DNA from: an uncultured Clostridia bacterium
Lineage (GTDB): Bacteria > Bacillota > Clostridia > Christensenellales > Borkfalkiaceae
NCBI GenBank assembly: GCA_934248055.1
Contig: CAKQKI010000001.1
Coordinates: 248,001 to 312,000, forward strand
Length of the DNA stretch: 64,000 nt
Direction: 5' to 3'
Of the stretch, positions 7,390 through 15,922 are shown piece after piece. The notes below the pieces were generated by a model that did not search any database, was not told the origin of the DNA, and worked only from the letters and a program-made list of their open reading frames with translations. The translations under genes and the position numbers were made by a program. Position 1 is the stretch's first letter. Each line of letters opens with the position of its first letter.

Positions 7390-10071
7390 ATGGATTTAAA
7401 AAAATCTGAAAACTTAATACCTTCGGAAGAAGCCGCAAATTCTGCCGAAAACGCAACGCTTTCAAACGGAAACGAAGTCGGAACCGAGCAGAAAAAAGAC
7501 GGCGCTGCGCCTTTTAGTGAAAGCGAAGGCGTAACCGAGCCTGAAAAAGAAAACACAAAGCCCACGAAACTCAGAGTTAAGCCGAAGCGCAAGCGCGTTA
7601 AGCAGTCTGACGCCATACGTTACGACGTAAGCGCCGAAAAAGGTCTTACGTTCGAGCAAGCCGACGAAAGATACGTTGACGGGCTTATTAACAAAGTGAC
7701 CGACAATACGTCGAAATCCTATTTTTCGATTATATTCGGCAATACTTTTACGTTTTTTAACCTTCTTTGCGCTCTCGTTCTGACGGCTTACGCTATCGTG
7801 GGAACGACTATTTCGAACTTTATTTTTATAATTCCGTTCGCGTCAAATCTCATTATAGGTATTATTCAGGAAATCCGCGCTAAAATTTCGGTAGAAAAAC
7901 TTTCTATTCTTCAATCTCCCGTGACGAAAGTCGTGCGAAACGGAAACACTCTGGAAATACCTTCCGACGAAATCGTTCTCGACGACGTTTTTAAACTGAT
8001 AACGGGAAATCAGATTCCCGTTGACGCCGTTATTTTAAGCGGCTATCTTGAAGTAAACGAATCCGTTCTTACGGGCGAATCGGTACCCGTAAAAAAATCC
8101 GCGGGCGACACGATAATGGCGGGAAGTTTCGTAACGGGCGGCTCGTGCTTTGCAAAAGCCGATAAAGTGGGCGGCGAATGTTTCGTTCAAAAACTCACCG
8201 CCAAGGCAAAAAAATTCAAAAAACCCAACTCCGAACTTATGGGTACGTTTAACTGGATAGTCAGAATCGTAGGTCTGTTAATCGTTCCCATCGCAATCGG
8301 AATGGGACTTGTAAATTACCGATACGCTATCGCTAATCCCCCTTCCGACACCGGAATAACCGCATTCGTGGTTTTAAGAACGGGAACGGTCGTTCTCGGA
8401 ATGATTCCCGCGGGGCTTATTCTTTTAACTACAATTGCCCTTTCTCTCGGAGTTATAAGGCTTTATAAACGAAACACTCTCGTTCAGGATATGTATTCGC
8501 TCGAAATGCTTGCAAGAGTAGACGTGTTATGCCTTGATAAAACGGGTACGATAACCGACGGGAGAATGAAAGTTAAAGAAGATATACTTCTTGCAGACCA
8601 TCACCCCTACGCGCTTAACGATATTATCGGTACTATGGAAAATATTCTCGACGATAATAATATGACGGCTATCGCCCTTCGCGCGCATTACGTTCCCGAA
8701 AAAGAATTTTCGGTCATAAAAACCCTGCCGTTTACGTCTGCAAGAAAATTCAGCGCGGTTACTTTTTCGGAAGCGGGGACGTACGCTCTCGGCGCGCCCG
8801 AATTTATTCTTGCCGAAATGCCCGACGCTCTTAAAATGCGTATCGACAGATACACGATGGCAGGTAACCGCGTGCTTTTACTCGCTCATTCCGGAGCGGC
8901 GATTACAGTAAAAGAACAATTGCCCGCCACGATGCGCCCCGTTGCCCTTATAGTTCTTGAAGACAATATAAGAGAAGAAGCGATTAAAACGATAAAATGG
9001 TTTAAAGATAACGACGTTCACGTAAAAGTAATTTCGGGCGATAACCCCATAACCGTTTCGGAAATCGCAAAGAGAGCGGGCGTGGAAAATGCGTCCAACT
9101 GGATAAGTCTTGAAGGTCTTTCTAATAAAGAAATCGCTTCCGTTGCGGATAAATACACCGTCTTCGGCAGGGTCACGCCCGATCAGAAAGCGGTTCTTAT
9201 AAAAACACTTAAAAACATAGGTCACACCGTTGCGATGACGGGCGACGGCGTAAACGATATTCTTGCAATGCGTGAAGCGGATTGCTCGGTAACAGTCGCT
9301 TCGGGCGCGGATTCGGCGAAAAACGTTGCGCATATAGTGCTTGCCGATAATAATTTCAACTCTATGCCGCGCGTAGTTGCCGAAGGCAGAAGAGTTATAA
9401 ATAACATTCAGCAATCTGCGTCGCTTTTCCTTATGAAAACGATTTTCATTACCCTTCTTGCGCTGCTTTCGATTTTAACGGGCAAACCGTTCCCGTTCGA
9501 AACGAAAATGCTTACTATTCTCGAACTCGTTATTATAGGCTTCGCTTCGCTTATCCTGTCGTTGCAGCCAAACGAAAAACGCGTCGAAGGCGACTTTTTA
9601 TCGACGATTTTCAGTAACGCCATTCCCGGCGCGCTGATACTTCTTTTGAACGTTTATATAGTAAAATTCTTTGATTTGTTCGACGTGTTCGAAAGCGAAA
9701 AATACTCGCTTACTCTGCAGGTTGTGGCATTTACGTTCGGCGGGCTTGTTTATCTGTTTTATATCTGCAAGCCGCTTAACCTTACGCGCGGAATAGTAAC
9801 GGGAATTTCAACCCTCGTAATAATGTTATGGTTTACCGTATTTCTCGACACAACGCCCTATCTTAAAGGCTTGTTCGATAAAATAAATCCGGGAGCCGAT
9901 CCGAACTTTTTCGGTCTTACGAGCCTGTTCCCCATGACGAAAGATAACTGGCAGTTTATAATTCTGATTATCTGTATAGTTCAGTTTGATATTCTTATAA
10001 TCAGCAAACTCGTGGAATTCAACAAAAAGATTACGGGCGATTTAAAGAAAAACAAAAATAACGCCGATTAA
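7390..10071 (+). CDS. Cation-transporting P-type ATPase (CtpE/MgtA-like)
   Basis: An 893-residue ion pump that should use ATP to move a cation across the membrane. Residues 1-90 are a charged, low-complexity tail ending in a Lys/Arg-rich patch. The actuator motif TGES starts at residue 228, the phosphorylated aspartate is D383 in DKTGT, and TGDGVND spans 617-623. Membrane helix 4 has IPAGL where calcium pumps have PEGL, so this is not a heavy-metal (CPx) pump. Six C-terminal membrane segments are present. The layout recalls mycobacterial CtpE (calcium uptake) and MgtA; the ion cannot be read from the sequence. A bidirectional terminator follows. It is the only intact P-type ATPase in the window and is divergent from a catalytically dead relative. 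Confidence 0.88.
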   Translation: MDLKKSENLIPSEEAANSAENATLSNGNEVGTEQKKDGAAPFSESEGVTEPEKENTKPTKLRVKPKRKRVKQSDAIRYDVSAEKGLTFEQADERYVDGLINKVTDNTSKSYFSIIFGNTFTFFNLLCALVLTAYAIVGTTISNFIFIIPFASNLIIGIIQEIRAKISVEKLSILQSPVTKVVRNGNTLEIPSDEIVLDDVFKLITGNQIPVDAVILSGYLEVNESVLTGESVPVKKSAGDTIMAGSFVTGGSCFAKADKVGGECFVQKLTAKAKKFKKPNSELMGTFNWIVRIVGLLIVPIAIGMGLVNYRYAIANPPSDTGITAFVVLRTGTVVLGMIPAGLILLTTIALSLGVIRLYKRNTLVQDMYSLEMLARVDVLCLDKTGTITDGRMKVKEDILLADHHPYALNDIIGTMENILDDNNMTAIALRAHYVPEKEFSVIKTLPFTSARKFSAVTFSEAGTYALGAPEFILAEMPDALKMRIDRYTMAGNRVLLLAHSGAAITVKEQLPATMRPVALIVLEDNIREEAIKTIKWFKDNDVHVKVISGDNPITVSEIAKRAGVENASNWISLEGLSNKEIASVADKYTVFGRVTPDQKAVLIKTLKNIGHTVAMTGDGVNDILAMREADCSVTVASGADSAKNVAHIVLADNNFNSMPRVVAEGRRVINNIQQSASLFLMKTIFITLLALLSILTGKPFPFETKMLTILELVIIGFASLILSLQPNEKRVEGDFLSTIFSNAIPGALILLLNVYIVKFFDLFDVFESEKYSLTLQVVAFTFGGLVYLFYICKPLNLTRGIVTGISTLVIMLWFTVFLDTTPYLKGLFDKINPGADPNFFGLTSLFPMTKDNWQFIILIICIVQFDILIISKLVEFNKKITGDLKKNKNNAD

Positions 10072-10082
10072 AAACATTTTAA

Positions 10083-10131
10083 AAACGCGGTCGGATCGCT
10101 TTTAAGCGAATCGGCCGCGTTTATTTTATAT
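10083..10131. terminator. Bidirectional terminator between convergent genes
   Basis: A long hairpin has outer arms ACGCGG (10085-10090) and CCGCGT (10115-10120) and an inner CGCTT/AAGCG stem. On the plus strand it is followed by TTTATTTTAT and on the minus strand by TTTTT. It serves the P-type ATPase (+) and the membrane protein (-). Confidence 0.85.
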
Positions 10132-10135
10132 TAAC

Positions 10136-11095
10136 TTAAATATCCATTTCGTTAAGAAGATTTTCGTCGTTTTTACGAAGTTCTTTGGGAACGACTATCT
10201 CGTCGAAGGTTATATAGTATTTTTTGCGGGTTACGGTGTAGTAATCGACAAATCTCAACGAAATAAACGTAACGCTCGAAAGCGGTATCGTTACTAAAAG
10301 CGCGACGTTAAACGTAACGGCGGAGGAAATAATCGCAATCGCGTAAACCGCAAGGCAAGTTACGAAATACGATAAAAACCTTTGCCATACGTCCGAAAAC
10401 TTCATACCCTTAAGCGCTTCTTTAAAGGAAGCGAACGCGCCTTTATTCTCAACTACCATTTTCGGAAGCACAAGCCCTATCACTGCAAGGCGAAAAGAAT
10501 TTGCAAAAATAAACAAAAATACGGCGACAGTGAGCGCATAAATACCTACTAAGTTCATTGCGCCGAGCGCGGCAAAAAAAGTAACCGTAACGGTAACCGC
10601 GTTAAACGCAAGAAGCATAATCGTTCTGTAACCCGCGTAGCGGCAAGCCGACTTGAATTTTGAAAACGCAGTATTCAAAAATCCCGCGTGGAGCATACTC
10701 GTCATATGCTCGTTGACGTTTACGCCGATAACGTAATCGCCTATCGCAAGTAAAAATTTTAAAACCTGAATAAGCGCGAATATCGCAACTACCGCCCATG
10801 CGTGAGTTGAAAATTCCGCAAGCGTTTTTTCGTAAAGCAAAGAAAATTTATCGCCGAGATCGCCCCCCTGAGTGCGGGTTGCAGCCGACGGGTCGAAAAA
10901 GTTTTTAACGAGTTCTTTGAGCGCGTTTATAAGATTTTTAAACTCTGCGCTCGCGATAACGGGACGAAAAATCATACGGGCAAGCAAGAAAGCAGTAATA
11001 GCGAATAAACCCGTAACTATTACTTTATAGGCAAGCGTTTTGTAACACAACGCCTTGTTTGCCGCGGCGATTTTAATTCCGTTGGATACTTTCAT
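10136..11095 (-). CDS. Membrane protein of unknown function
   Basis: A 319-residue protein with about six membrane segments (roughly residues 24-48, 98-125, 160-185, 186-212 and two between 238 and 290). A soluble loop lies at about 50-95 and the C-terminal tail is charged. A short segment (FASFKEALKGMKFSDVWQRF) joins two helix groups, as in DUF975- or GDPD-membrane-domain-like proteins, but I do not recognise the family. The ATG overlaps the end of the pseudouridine synthase gene by four bases, so it is the last gene of the pncB-lspA-rluD operon. Confidence 0.6.
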   Translation of the reverse strand: MKVSNGIKIAAANKALCYKTLAYKVIVTGLFAITAFLLARMIFRPVIASAEFKNLINALKELVKNFFDPSAATRTQGGDLGDKFSLLYEKTLAEFSTHAWAVVAIFALIQVLKFLLAIGDYVIGVNVNEHMTSMLHAGFLNTAFSKFKSACRYAGYRTIMLLAFNAVTVTVTFFAALGAMNLVGIYALTVAVFLFIFANSFRLAVIGLVLPKMVVENKGAFASFKEALKGMKFSDVWQRFLSYFVTCLAVYAIAIISSAVTFNVALLVTIPLSSVTFISLRFVDYYTVTRKKYYITFDEIVVPKELRKNDENLLNEMDI

Positions 11096-12018
11096 ACCGA
11101 ATATTCCCCTACAGTTTTACTTTTTAATTTTTTAAGAACTTTAACAAAATGCTCCGGAAGCGGCGCGAAAAACGTGAGAGTGCAATCGCTTACGGGATGC
11201 TTTAAGGTTAATTTATACGCGTGCAGAAGTTGACCTTTTAAATCAAAATCGTCTTTTACGCCGTAAGTTTTATCTCCGACTACCGGGTGACCGAGATATT
11301 TCGCGTGAACTCTTATCTGATGCGTTCTGCCCGTTTTAAGATTGAATTTACAAAAAGTGTACTTTCCGAAACGTTCGATAACTTCGTATTCGGTAACGGC
11401 TCGTCTGCCCTTACCGTCCGTAACCGTCATAAGAGTTCTTGCCTTTTCGCTACGACCTATGAACGTGTCGACAACGCCTTTATCCGTTTTCAGATTTCCC
11501 GTAAGCAAAGCAAGATATTCTCTTTTACACGTTTTATCCGCAATCTGCTTTGCAAGCGACAAATGTGCCGCGTCGTTTTTCGCAACGACTAAAAGCCCCG
11601 TGGTATCTTTATCTATTCTATGCACGATTCCCGGTCTTATTACGCCGTTTATCCCGCTTAAACTGTCAAGTTTAAATAATAATGCGTTTACGAGAGTATT
11701 GTCGCCCGTGCCGTTTCCCGCGTGGACGGTAAGACCTTGCGGCTTATCTATGACGGCAATATCGCCGTCTTCGTAAACTATTTTAACGGGTATGTCAACG
11801 GGTTTTACGTCGTAAGTTTCGGCGGCGGGAACGTTAAGGGTTATCTTTTCGCCCGCTTTGAGCGCGTCGCGCGGTTTTAACTTTACGCCGTTTTCGCGAA
11901 CGGCAAAACCGCCGTCAAGCAATTTTTTTATGCGTGAGCGCGTAAATCCCGTTTTTTCCGACAAAAACACGTCTGCGCGAACTGCGTTTTCGTCAGCCGT
12001 TATTATTTTCGTTTCCAT
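11092..12018 (-). CDS. rluD: RluD-family 23S rRNA pseudouridine synthase
   Basis: A 308-residue enzyme that isomerises uridine to pseudouridine in RNA. An S4 RNA-binding domain occupies residues 1-75 (TRSRIKKLLDGGFAVRENG). The catalytic domain follows, with the RluA-family motif HRIDKDTTGLLVVAKN near residue 135, where the Asp is the catalytic nucleophile, and GRTHQIRVH and GHPVVGDKTYG further on. It follows lspA with a 26-bp overlap, as in many Firmicutes (lspA-ylyB). Target positions are inferred from family only. No clear ribosome site precedes the ATG. Confidence 0.93.
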   Translation of the reverse strand: METKIITADENAVRADVFLSEKTGFTRSRIKKLLDGGFAVRENGVKLKPRDALKAGEKITLNVPAAETYDVKPVDIPVKIVYEDGDIAVIDKPQGLTVHAGNGTGDNTLVNALLFKLDSLSGINGVIRPGIVHRIDKDTTGLLVVAKNDAAHLSLAKQIADKTCKREYLALLTGNLKTDKGVVDTFIGRSEKARTLMTVTDGKGRRAVTEYEVIERFGKYTFCKFNLKTGRTHQIRVHAKYLGHPVVGDKTYGVKDDFDLKGQLLHAYKLTLKHPVSDCTLTFFAPLPEHFVKVLKKLKSKTVGEYSV

Positions 12019-12523
12019 TTTCGTTTTTATTCTTTTTTGAAAAAAGCGCTTCTTTATCGAGAAATAAAAACCATATAAGAAGCATTATAACGCCTGCGAC
12101 GAGAGAAACGTCGGCAACGTTGAAAATAAACGGAAAAATCTGCGTGTCGTAAAACAAAAGCATAAAATCACGCACCTTTCCTAAAAATATGCGGTCGATA
12201 CAATTCCCCGCCGCGCCTGCAAAAACCAGCGCGAGAGCCACGCCGAACCATTTCGGAACGGAACGCCCCGCTATCTTATTGTATACGAAAAACCCGATGA
12301 TTAGAAGACAAACCGCTATCGTTAAAACGATAAACACGACTTTTGCCCAAGGCTTATCGTCAAGCATTCCGAACGCCGCGCCTTCGTTGTAAGCCTGTTT
12401 GAATTTCAAAAGTTTCGGAATAACCACAAAATCGAATGAATATTTTACCGATAAATATTTAGTTATAAGGTCGAGAGCGACAACAGCCGCCGCCGTCAAA
12501 AAAAGTATCAGATAATAAATCAT
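11993..12523 (-). CDS. lspA: Lipoprotein signal peptidase (SPase II)
   Basis: LspA is a membrane aspartyl protease that cleaves lipoprotein signal peptides after lipid modification. Four membrane helices are visible, with the catalytic Asp motifs GAAGNCIDRI and FNVADVSLVAG. I take the ATG at 12523, which overlaps the upstream stop as ATGA, instead of the in-frame ATG at 12547; this gives a normal 176-residue protein starting MIYYLILF. The C-terminal tail is an odd Asn/Glu/Lys-rich stretch (KKNKNENGNENNNG) encoded partly over the start of the pseudouridine synthase gene. Confidence 0.94.
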   Translation of the reverse strand: MIYYLILFLTAAAVVALDLITKYLSVKYSFDFVVIPKLLKFKQAYNEGAAFGMLDDKPWAKVVFIVLTIAVCLLIIGFFVYNKIAGRSVPKWFGVALALVFAGAAGNCIDRIFLGKVRDFMLLFYDTQIFPFIFNVADVSLVAGVIMLLIWFLFLDKEALFSKKNKNENGNENNNG

Positions 12524-12858
12524 TCGGTAACTCCGAGTTCTTTGCATAAACTCATAAGGTCGAGTTTTTCTTTCGGATTTAAAACTTCGTCCATATCAAA
12601 ACCGTTTTCCGAAACGCCGTAAACCGAGCGACTTTGTTTTCCTAAATCTTCGGTAAGTTCGTAAATTTTTTCGATTTTTTCCTTATCGGAATACTTTTCC
12701 GCATCGTCCGACGATAATATTTCGCGCATTACGTCAGCCGCGGCGGCAAGTTTACGCGTTTTGTCGGACGGGTACGATTTAACGGTGTCTTCTACGAGCG
12801 CGTTAAACCGCGAGATGAAAAGTTTAAGCCTTTCGACTTCCACCCTGTATTCGTCCAT
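12520..12858 (-). CDS. Small hypothetical protein
   Basis: A 112-residue acidic, Lys/Glu-rich and probably all-helical protein with no membrane segment and no motif I recognise. It starts one base inside the pncB stop (TGATG) and ends in an ATGA overlap with lspA, so it is translated as part of that operon. The tight coupling supports it being real. Function is unknown. Confidence 0.6.
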   Translation of the reverse strand: MDEYRVEVERLKLFISRFNALVEDTVKSYPSDKTRKLAAAADVMREILSSDDAEKYSDKEKIEKIYELTEDLGKQSRSVYGVSENGFDMDEVLNPKEKLDLMSLCKELGVTE

Positions 12859-14312
12859 CAGTTTTTACCCGTTTCCTTTCTGATTTTTGAAAGCATATCC
12901 GTTTTGAGTTTCAAAAGATTGTCGGATAAGTCAACTTTATAGATATGCGGACTGTCTATACGCAGATATTCGTCCCAGAACGTAGCGGTTTCGCGTTTGG
13001 CGTAAGCCGCTATTTTTTTAAGCGACGGCATTTTGTAAACGACTTTTCCGCCGCTCACGACGGGTATCGTAAGTTCCCGCGTTTTATAGTTTTCGAAAGT
13101 CATTTTTTTCCAGGTTTCTATCGGATGAGTTATCGTTAAAGGCTTGCTTTCGTCGATAACTTCGTCTTTAAGCATTATAAGATCGGCTTCCGCTTTGCCC
13201 GTTTCGCCGTCGTAAATTCTTATTATCTTTTTAAAACCCGGATTTGTAATTTTCGCGCTGCTTTCCGACACTTTTATTTTCGGAGTAACGGAACCGTCTT
13301 TATTGACGACTCCCGAAAGTTTATAAACCCCGCCGAGCGCAGGCATATCCGCGCTCGTGATAAGTTTTGTGCCTATGCCCCAACTGTTTATTTTCGCGCC
13401 CTGAATTTTAAGCGACTGAACGAGTTTTTCGTCAAGATCGCCGCTTGCGCAGATAATAGCGTCGGGATAACCCGCGTCGTCGAGCATTTTGCGCGCTTTT
13501 TTGGTAAGATACGCGAGATCGCCGCTGTCAAGCCTTATGCCGAGCGGTTTTTTGCCCTTTGCGCGCAATTCGTCAAAAACCTTAATTGCGTTGGGAATAC
13601 CGCTTCGCAACGTATCGTAAGTGTCAACGAGTAACAGCGCGGCGTCGGGATAAGTTTCGGCGTACGCCCTGAACGCTTCGATTTCGCTCGGAAAATTCAT
13701 AACCCAACTGTGCGCGTGAGTTCCCGAAACGGGAATTCCGAACATCTGCCCCGCAAGCACGTTGCTTGTAGAATTACAGCCGCCTATAACGGACGCTCTC
13801 GACCCGTAAATTCCGGCGTCGGGTCCCTGCGCCCTGCGAAGACCGAATTCCATAACGTTATCGCCTTTTGCAGCATAGCAGACTTTAGCCGCTTTACTTG
13901 CGATAAGGGTCTGATGGTTTATCATATTAAGAACTGCCGTTTCGATAAGTTGCGCTTCTATAAGGGGCGCTTTAACCGTAAATATCGGCTCGCCGGGAAA
14001 AACCATCGTTCCTTCGGGAACGGAATAAATATCGCCCGTGAATTTCAGAGTTTTAAGACGGGTTAAAAAGCCTTCGTCAAACAAATTAAGGCTTCTTAAA
14101 TAGGCGATATCGTCATCGTCGAACCGTAAATTCATCACGTAATCTATCGCCTGTTCGAGTCCTGCCGCCAAAGAATACGTTATCTGATCGTTTGCGCGGA
14201 AGAACACGTCGAAAATAACCTGCTCGTCTGCCTTACCTTCGAGATAATATCCGTTCATCATGGTAAGTTCGTATAAATCGGTGAGCAGAGTAAGATTTCT
14301 TTTGTTTTCCAT
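12858..14312 (-). CDS. pncB: Nicotinate phosphoribosyltransferase
   Basis: Joins nicotinate to PRPP to give nicotinate mononucleotide, the entry of the NAD salvage (Preiss-Handler) route. The 484-residue protein has the N-terminal LLTDLYELTMMNGYY signature, EFGLRRAQGPDAG near residue 155, the SGTHAHSWVM segment with the family histidine, and a RLDSGDLAYL phosphate-binding region. The length suits the longer bacterial type. An AAGGA ribosome site precedes the ATG. It follows the small membrane protein by three bases. Confidence 0.95.
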   Translation of the reverse strand: MENKRNLTLLTDLYELTMMNGYYLEGKADEQVIFDVFFRANDQITYSLAAGLEQAIDYVMNLRFDDDDIAYLRSLNLFDEGFLTRLKTLKFTGDIYSVPEGTMVFPGEPIFTVKAPLIEAQLIETAVLNMINHQTLIASKAAKVCYAAKGDNVMEFGLRRAQGPDAGIYGSRASVIGGCNSTSNVLAGQMFGIPVSGTHAHSWVMNFPSEIEAFRAYAETYPDAALLLVDTYDTLRSGIPNAIKVFDELRAKGKKPLGIRLDSGDLAYLTKKARKMLDDAGYPDAIICASGDLDEKLVQSLKIQGAKINSWGIGTKLITSADMPALGGVYKLSGVVNKDGSVTPKIKVSESSAKITNPGFKKIIRIYDGETGKAEADLIMLKDEVIDESKPLTITHPIETWKKMTFENYKTRELTIPVVSGGKVVYKMPSLKKIAAYAKRETATFWDEYLRIDSPHIYKVDLSDNLLKLKTDMLSKIRKETGKN

Positions 14313-14315
14313 TAT

Positions 14316-14795
14316 TCAGTCCTTGAAAGATTTTATTTCGGGAAGTTCTTCTTCTTTCGCCGCTTTCTCTTCTTTTTCTTTTTTGCGCTGCTCTTCGTAG
14401 GAAACGAAGTCTTCGCTCTCGTTCGTTCTTTCTATGTTAAGAAATTTTGCTTTGATAAGGAACAAACCGACGAATACTATTGCGAGCGCGGCAATACTTA
14501 CTATAACCGTAACTATCCAGTTTACTTTAAGAGTAACGAGAAGAAGAATAACGCCTATAACCGACAAAACGCCGCCGACTGCGTATTCGTAACCGCCCTT
14601 TACGACGATTGAGTAACCGATTACGTAAATACCCGAACCGAGCGTTAAAATCGTAAGCATCAGAAGAAACGGATTAACGTTTGCTTTTATCGTATCGGTC
14701 GCAACGAGTACGCCGAAAATCGCGGCTATTGCGATGATTAAAATAAGCGCTACGGCAGAAACGATTATGCCTAATGTTTTGTTTTGTTTTTTCAT
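14316..14795 (-). CDS. Small membrane protein of unknown function
   Basis: A 159-residue protein with four predicted membrane helices (about residues 9-32, 42-64, 68-88 and 91-113) and a highly charged cytoplasmic tail rich in Lys and Glu (YEEQRKKEKEEKAAKEEE). I do not recognise the family. It leads the pncB operon, with a strong AAAGGAG ribosome site partly buried in a leader hairpin (14806-14833) and a TTCACT-17-TAAAAT promoter. Confidence 0.6.
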   Translation of the reverse strand: MKKQNKTLGIIVSAVALILIIAIAAIFGVLVATDTIKANVNPFLLMLTILTLGSGIYVIGYSIVVKGGYEYAVGGVLSVIGVILLLVTLKVNWIVTVIVSIAALAIVFVGLFLIKAKFLNIERTNESEDFVSYEEQRKKEKEEKAAKEEELPEIKSFKD

Positions 14796-14805
14796 TGTTT
14801 ACTCC

Positions 14806-14833
14806 TTTTGCGGAAAGCAGTTGCTCCGCAAAA
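14806..14833 (-). promoter_or_regulatory. Leader hairpin touching the ribosome site
   Basis: TTTTGCGGA (14806-14814) pairs with TCCGCAAAA (14825-14833). On the mRNA the 3' arm runs into AAAAGGAG, so the Shine-Dalgarno sequence is partly sequestered. It may tune translation of the small membrane protein; no ligand-binding core is seen. Confidence 0.4.
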
Positions 14834-14846
14834 TATTATATTTAAT

Positions 14847-14875
14847 ATTTTAACATAAAATCTTGAAAAAGTGAA
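14847..14875 (-). promoter_or_regulatory. Promoter of the pncB operon
   Basis: On the minus strand TTCACT (14875-14870), a 17-base spacer and TAAAAT (14852-14847) precede the small membrane protein gene, giving a leader of about 45 bases that contains the hairpin at 14806-14833. Confidence 0.5.
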
Positions 14876-14898
14876 TACTTTTTGCAATATTTTTTTAT

Positions 14899-14929
14899 AA
14901 AAATAAAAAACTTGCCGAAAAGCAGGCAA
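14899..14929 (-). terminator. Terminator after the OFA-protease-YitT operon
   Basis: On the minus strand TTGCC (14929-14925), an eight-base loop and GGCAA (14916-14912) are followed by GTTTTTTATTTT. The hairpin lies in the first copy of the 40-bp tandem repeat; the second copy keeps only part of the structure and lacks a T-run. Confidence 0.7.
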
Positions 14930-14994
14930 AACGCGGCTTAGCGACAACGCTTTTCCGCAAAGCAGGCAAAAGGCGGCGTAACGATAACGTGTTA
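14915..14994. repeat. Two 40-bp imperfect tandem repeats
   Basis: Copies at 14915-14954 and 14955-14994 share about four fifths of their bases, including the exact block AAAGCAGGCAAAA with one change at its left edge. The second copy provides the left arm of the family B palindrome. The block sits downstream of the YitT-family gene. Confidence 0.7.
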
Positions 14995-15007
14995 TCGCCG
15001 CGCCGCC
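14972..15007. repeat. GC-rich palindrome, family B copy 1
   Basis: GGCGGCG-TAA-CGATAAC (14972-14988) is inverted at 14991-15007 as GTTATCG-CCG-CGCCGCC, with only the central triplet unpaired. Family B copy 2 at 49725-49758 shares the 16-base arm TTATCGCCGCGCCGCC and the same unpaired centre. It lies just after the YitT-family stop codon. Confidence 0.75.
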
Positions 15008-15022
15008 GTAACGAATATTTTA

Positions 15023-15922
15023 TTATTTTATCTTTTTGAAATTACCTATCGTTTCGTCAACCGTTTCCACAAAAGCAAAAGTATCGTCAAACTTTTTGAT
15101 TATTTTTTTAAAGTCGGAGAGTTGATGCTTGTTGACCACGCATACGAGAACGTCGCGCTCGGAACCGCTGTAAAGCCCCTCGCCGCGTATTACCGTTGCG
15201 CTGTGGTGAAGAGTTTTTATGATTTCCGCTCCCACTTCTTTTACGTGCGACGTAATTATAAAGAATTTGCTTGCGGATTTAGATCCCTTTAAAAACGCGT
15301 TTCCTACGAGCGTAGAAGTAAAGCAATAAACAAGGCACAGGCAAACCGGTTTATAATCGAGAACGAATTTACCGCTTTCGCCCGTTTTTGCGTAAACGAA
15401 AACGGATAAAACCGCTACGATTACGTTCATAACGAAAGTAACGTAAAAGAAATTGAACTCGGGTTTTTTTTCGCTCACGAACTTTGCTATTATATCCGTG
15501 CCGCCCGTACAAGAATTGTGCCTGAACGAAACTCCGTAAGTAAATCCCGAAATTATTCCCGCAAGCAAGCAGGGATATATCGTGTCAACGTCTTGCGCGT
15601 CGTACTGAATATCGGATAAATCGAAAGATTGTAAAAGCAAATAAGAAAATGAATAAACGACGGAAAAAACAAGGGTTTTTACGGCAAATTCTCTGTTAAT
15701 TTTAAAAAATGCAAACACGCAGAGCGGAACGTTTATGATAAGCGACATATAGCCGATACTGAAATTAAGTTTATACTGTATCATCGTGGCAATGCCGTTT
15801 ATACCCGCGGGCGCAAAATCGTTTTTAACTACGAAAAGTATGTAATCGAGAGCAAGCGCAATGCCGAGAAAAACCACAATCGCGTAATCTTTTATCGCGT
15901 TTTTAATCGCTTGTTTGTTCAT
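15023..15922 (-). CDS. YitT family membrane protein (DUF2179)
   Basis: A 299-residue protein with five to six membrane helices followed by a soluble C-terminal DUF2179-type domain (about residues 220-295, SKFFIITSHVKEVGAEI... VLVCVVNKHQLSDFKKII). The GINGIATMIQYKLN and SFRHNSCTGGTDIIAKF segments are typical of YitT/YvjA proteins. The biochemical role of the family is not established. Its start lies 20 bases inside the protease gene, so the two are co-transcribed. A cluster of palindromes and a terminator follow. Confidence 0.9.
   Translation of the reverse strand: MNKQAIKNAIKDYAIVVFLGIALALDYILFVVKNDFAPAGINGIATMIQYKLNFSIGYMSLIINVPLCVFAFFKINREFAVKTLVFSVVYSFSYLLLQSFDLSDIQYDAQDVDTIYPCLLAGIISGFTYGVSFRHNSCTGGTDIIAKFVSEKKPEFNFFYVTFVMNVIVAVLSVFVYAKTGESGKFVLDYKPVCLCLVYCFTSTLVGNAFLKGSKSASKFFIITSHVKEVGAEIIKTLHHSATVIRGEGLYSGSERDVLVCVVNKHQLSDFKKIIKKFDDTFAFVETVDETIGNFKKIK

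Noticed and set aside
12524..12547. Longer lspA start at 12547
   Set aside because: The extra residues (MQRTRSYR) lie inside the upstream gene, while the ATG at 12523 forms a clean ATGA overlap and gives the usual LspA length.
14796..15022. CRISPR-like array in the repeat-rich gap
   Set aside because: There are only two adjacent 40-bp units with no spacers, and no cas genes lie nearby.
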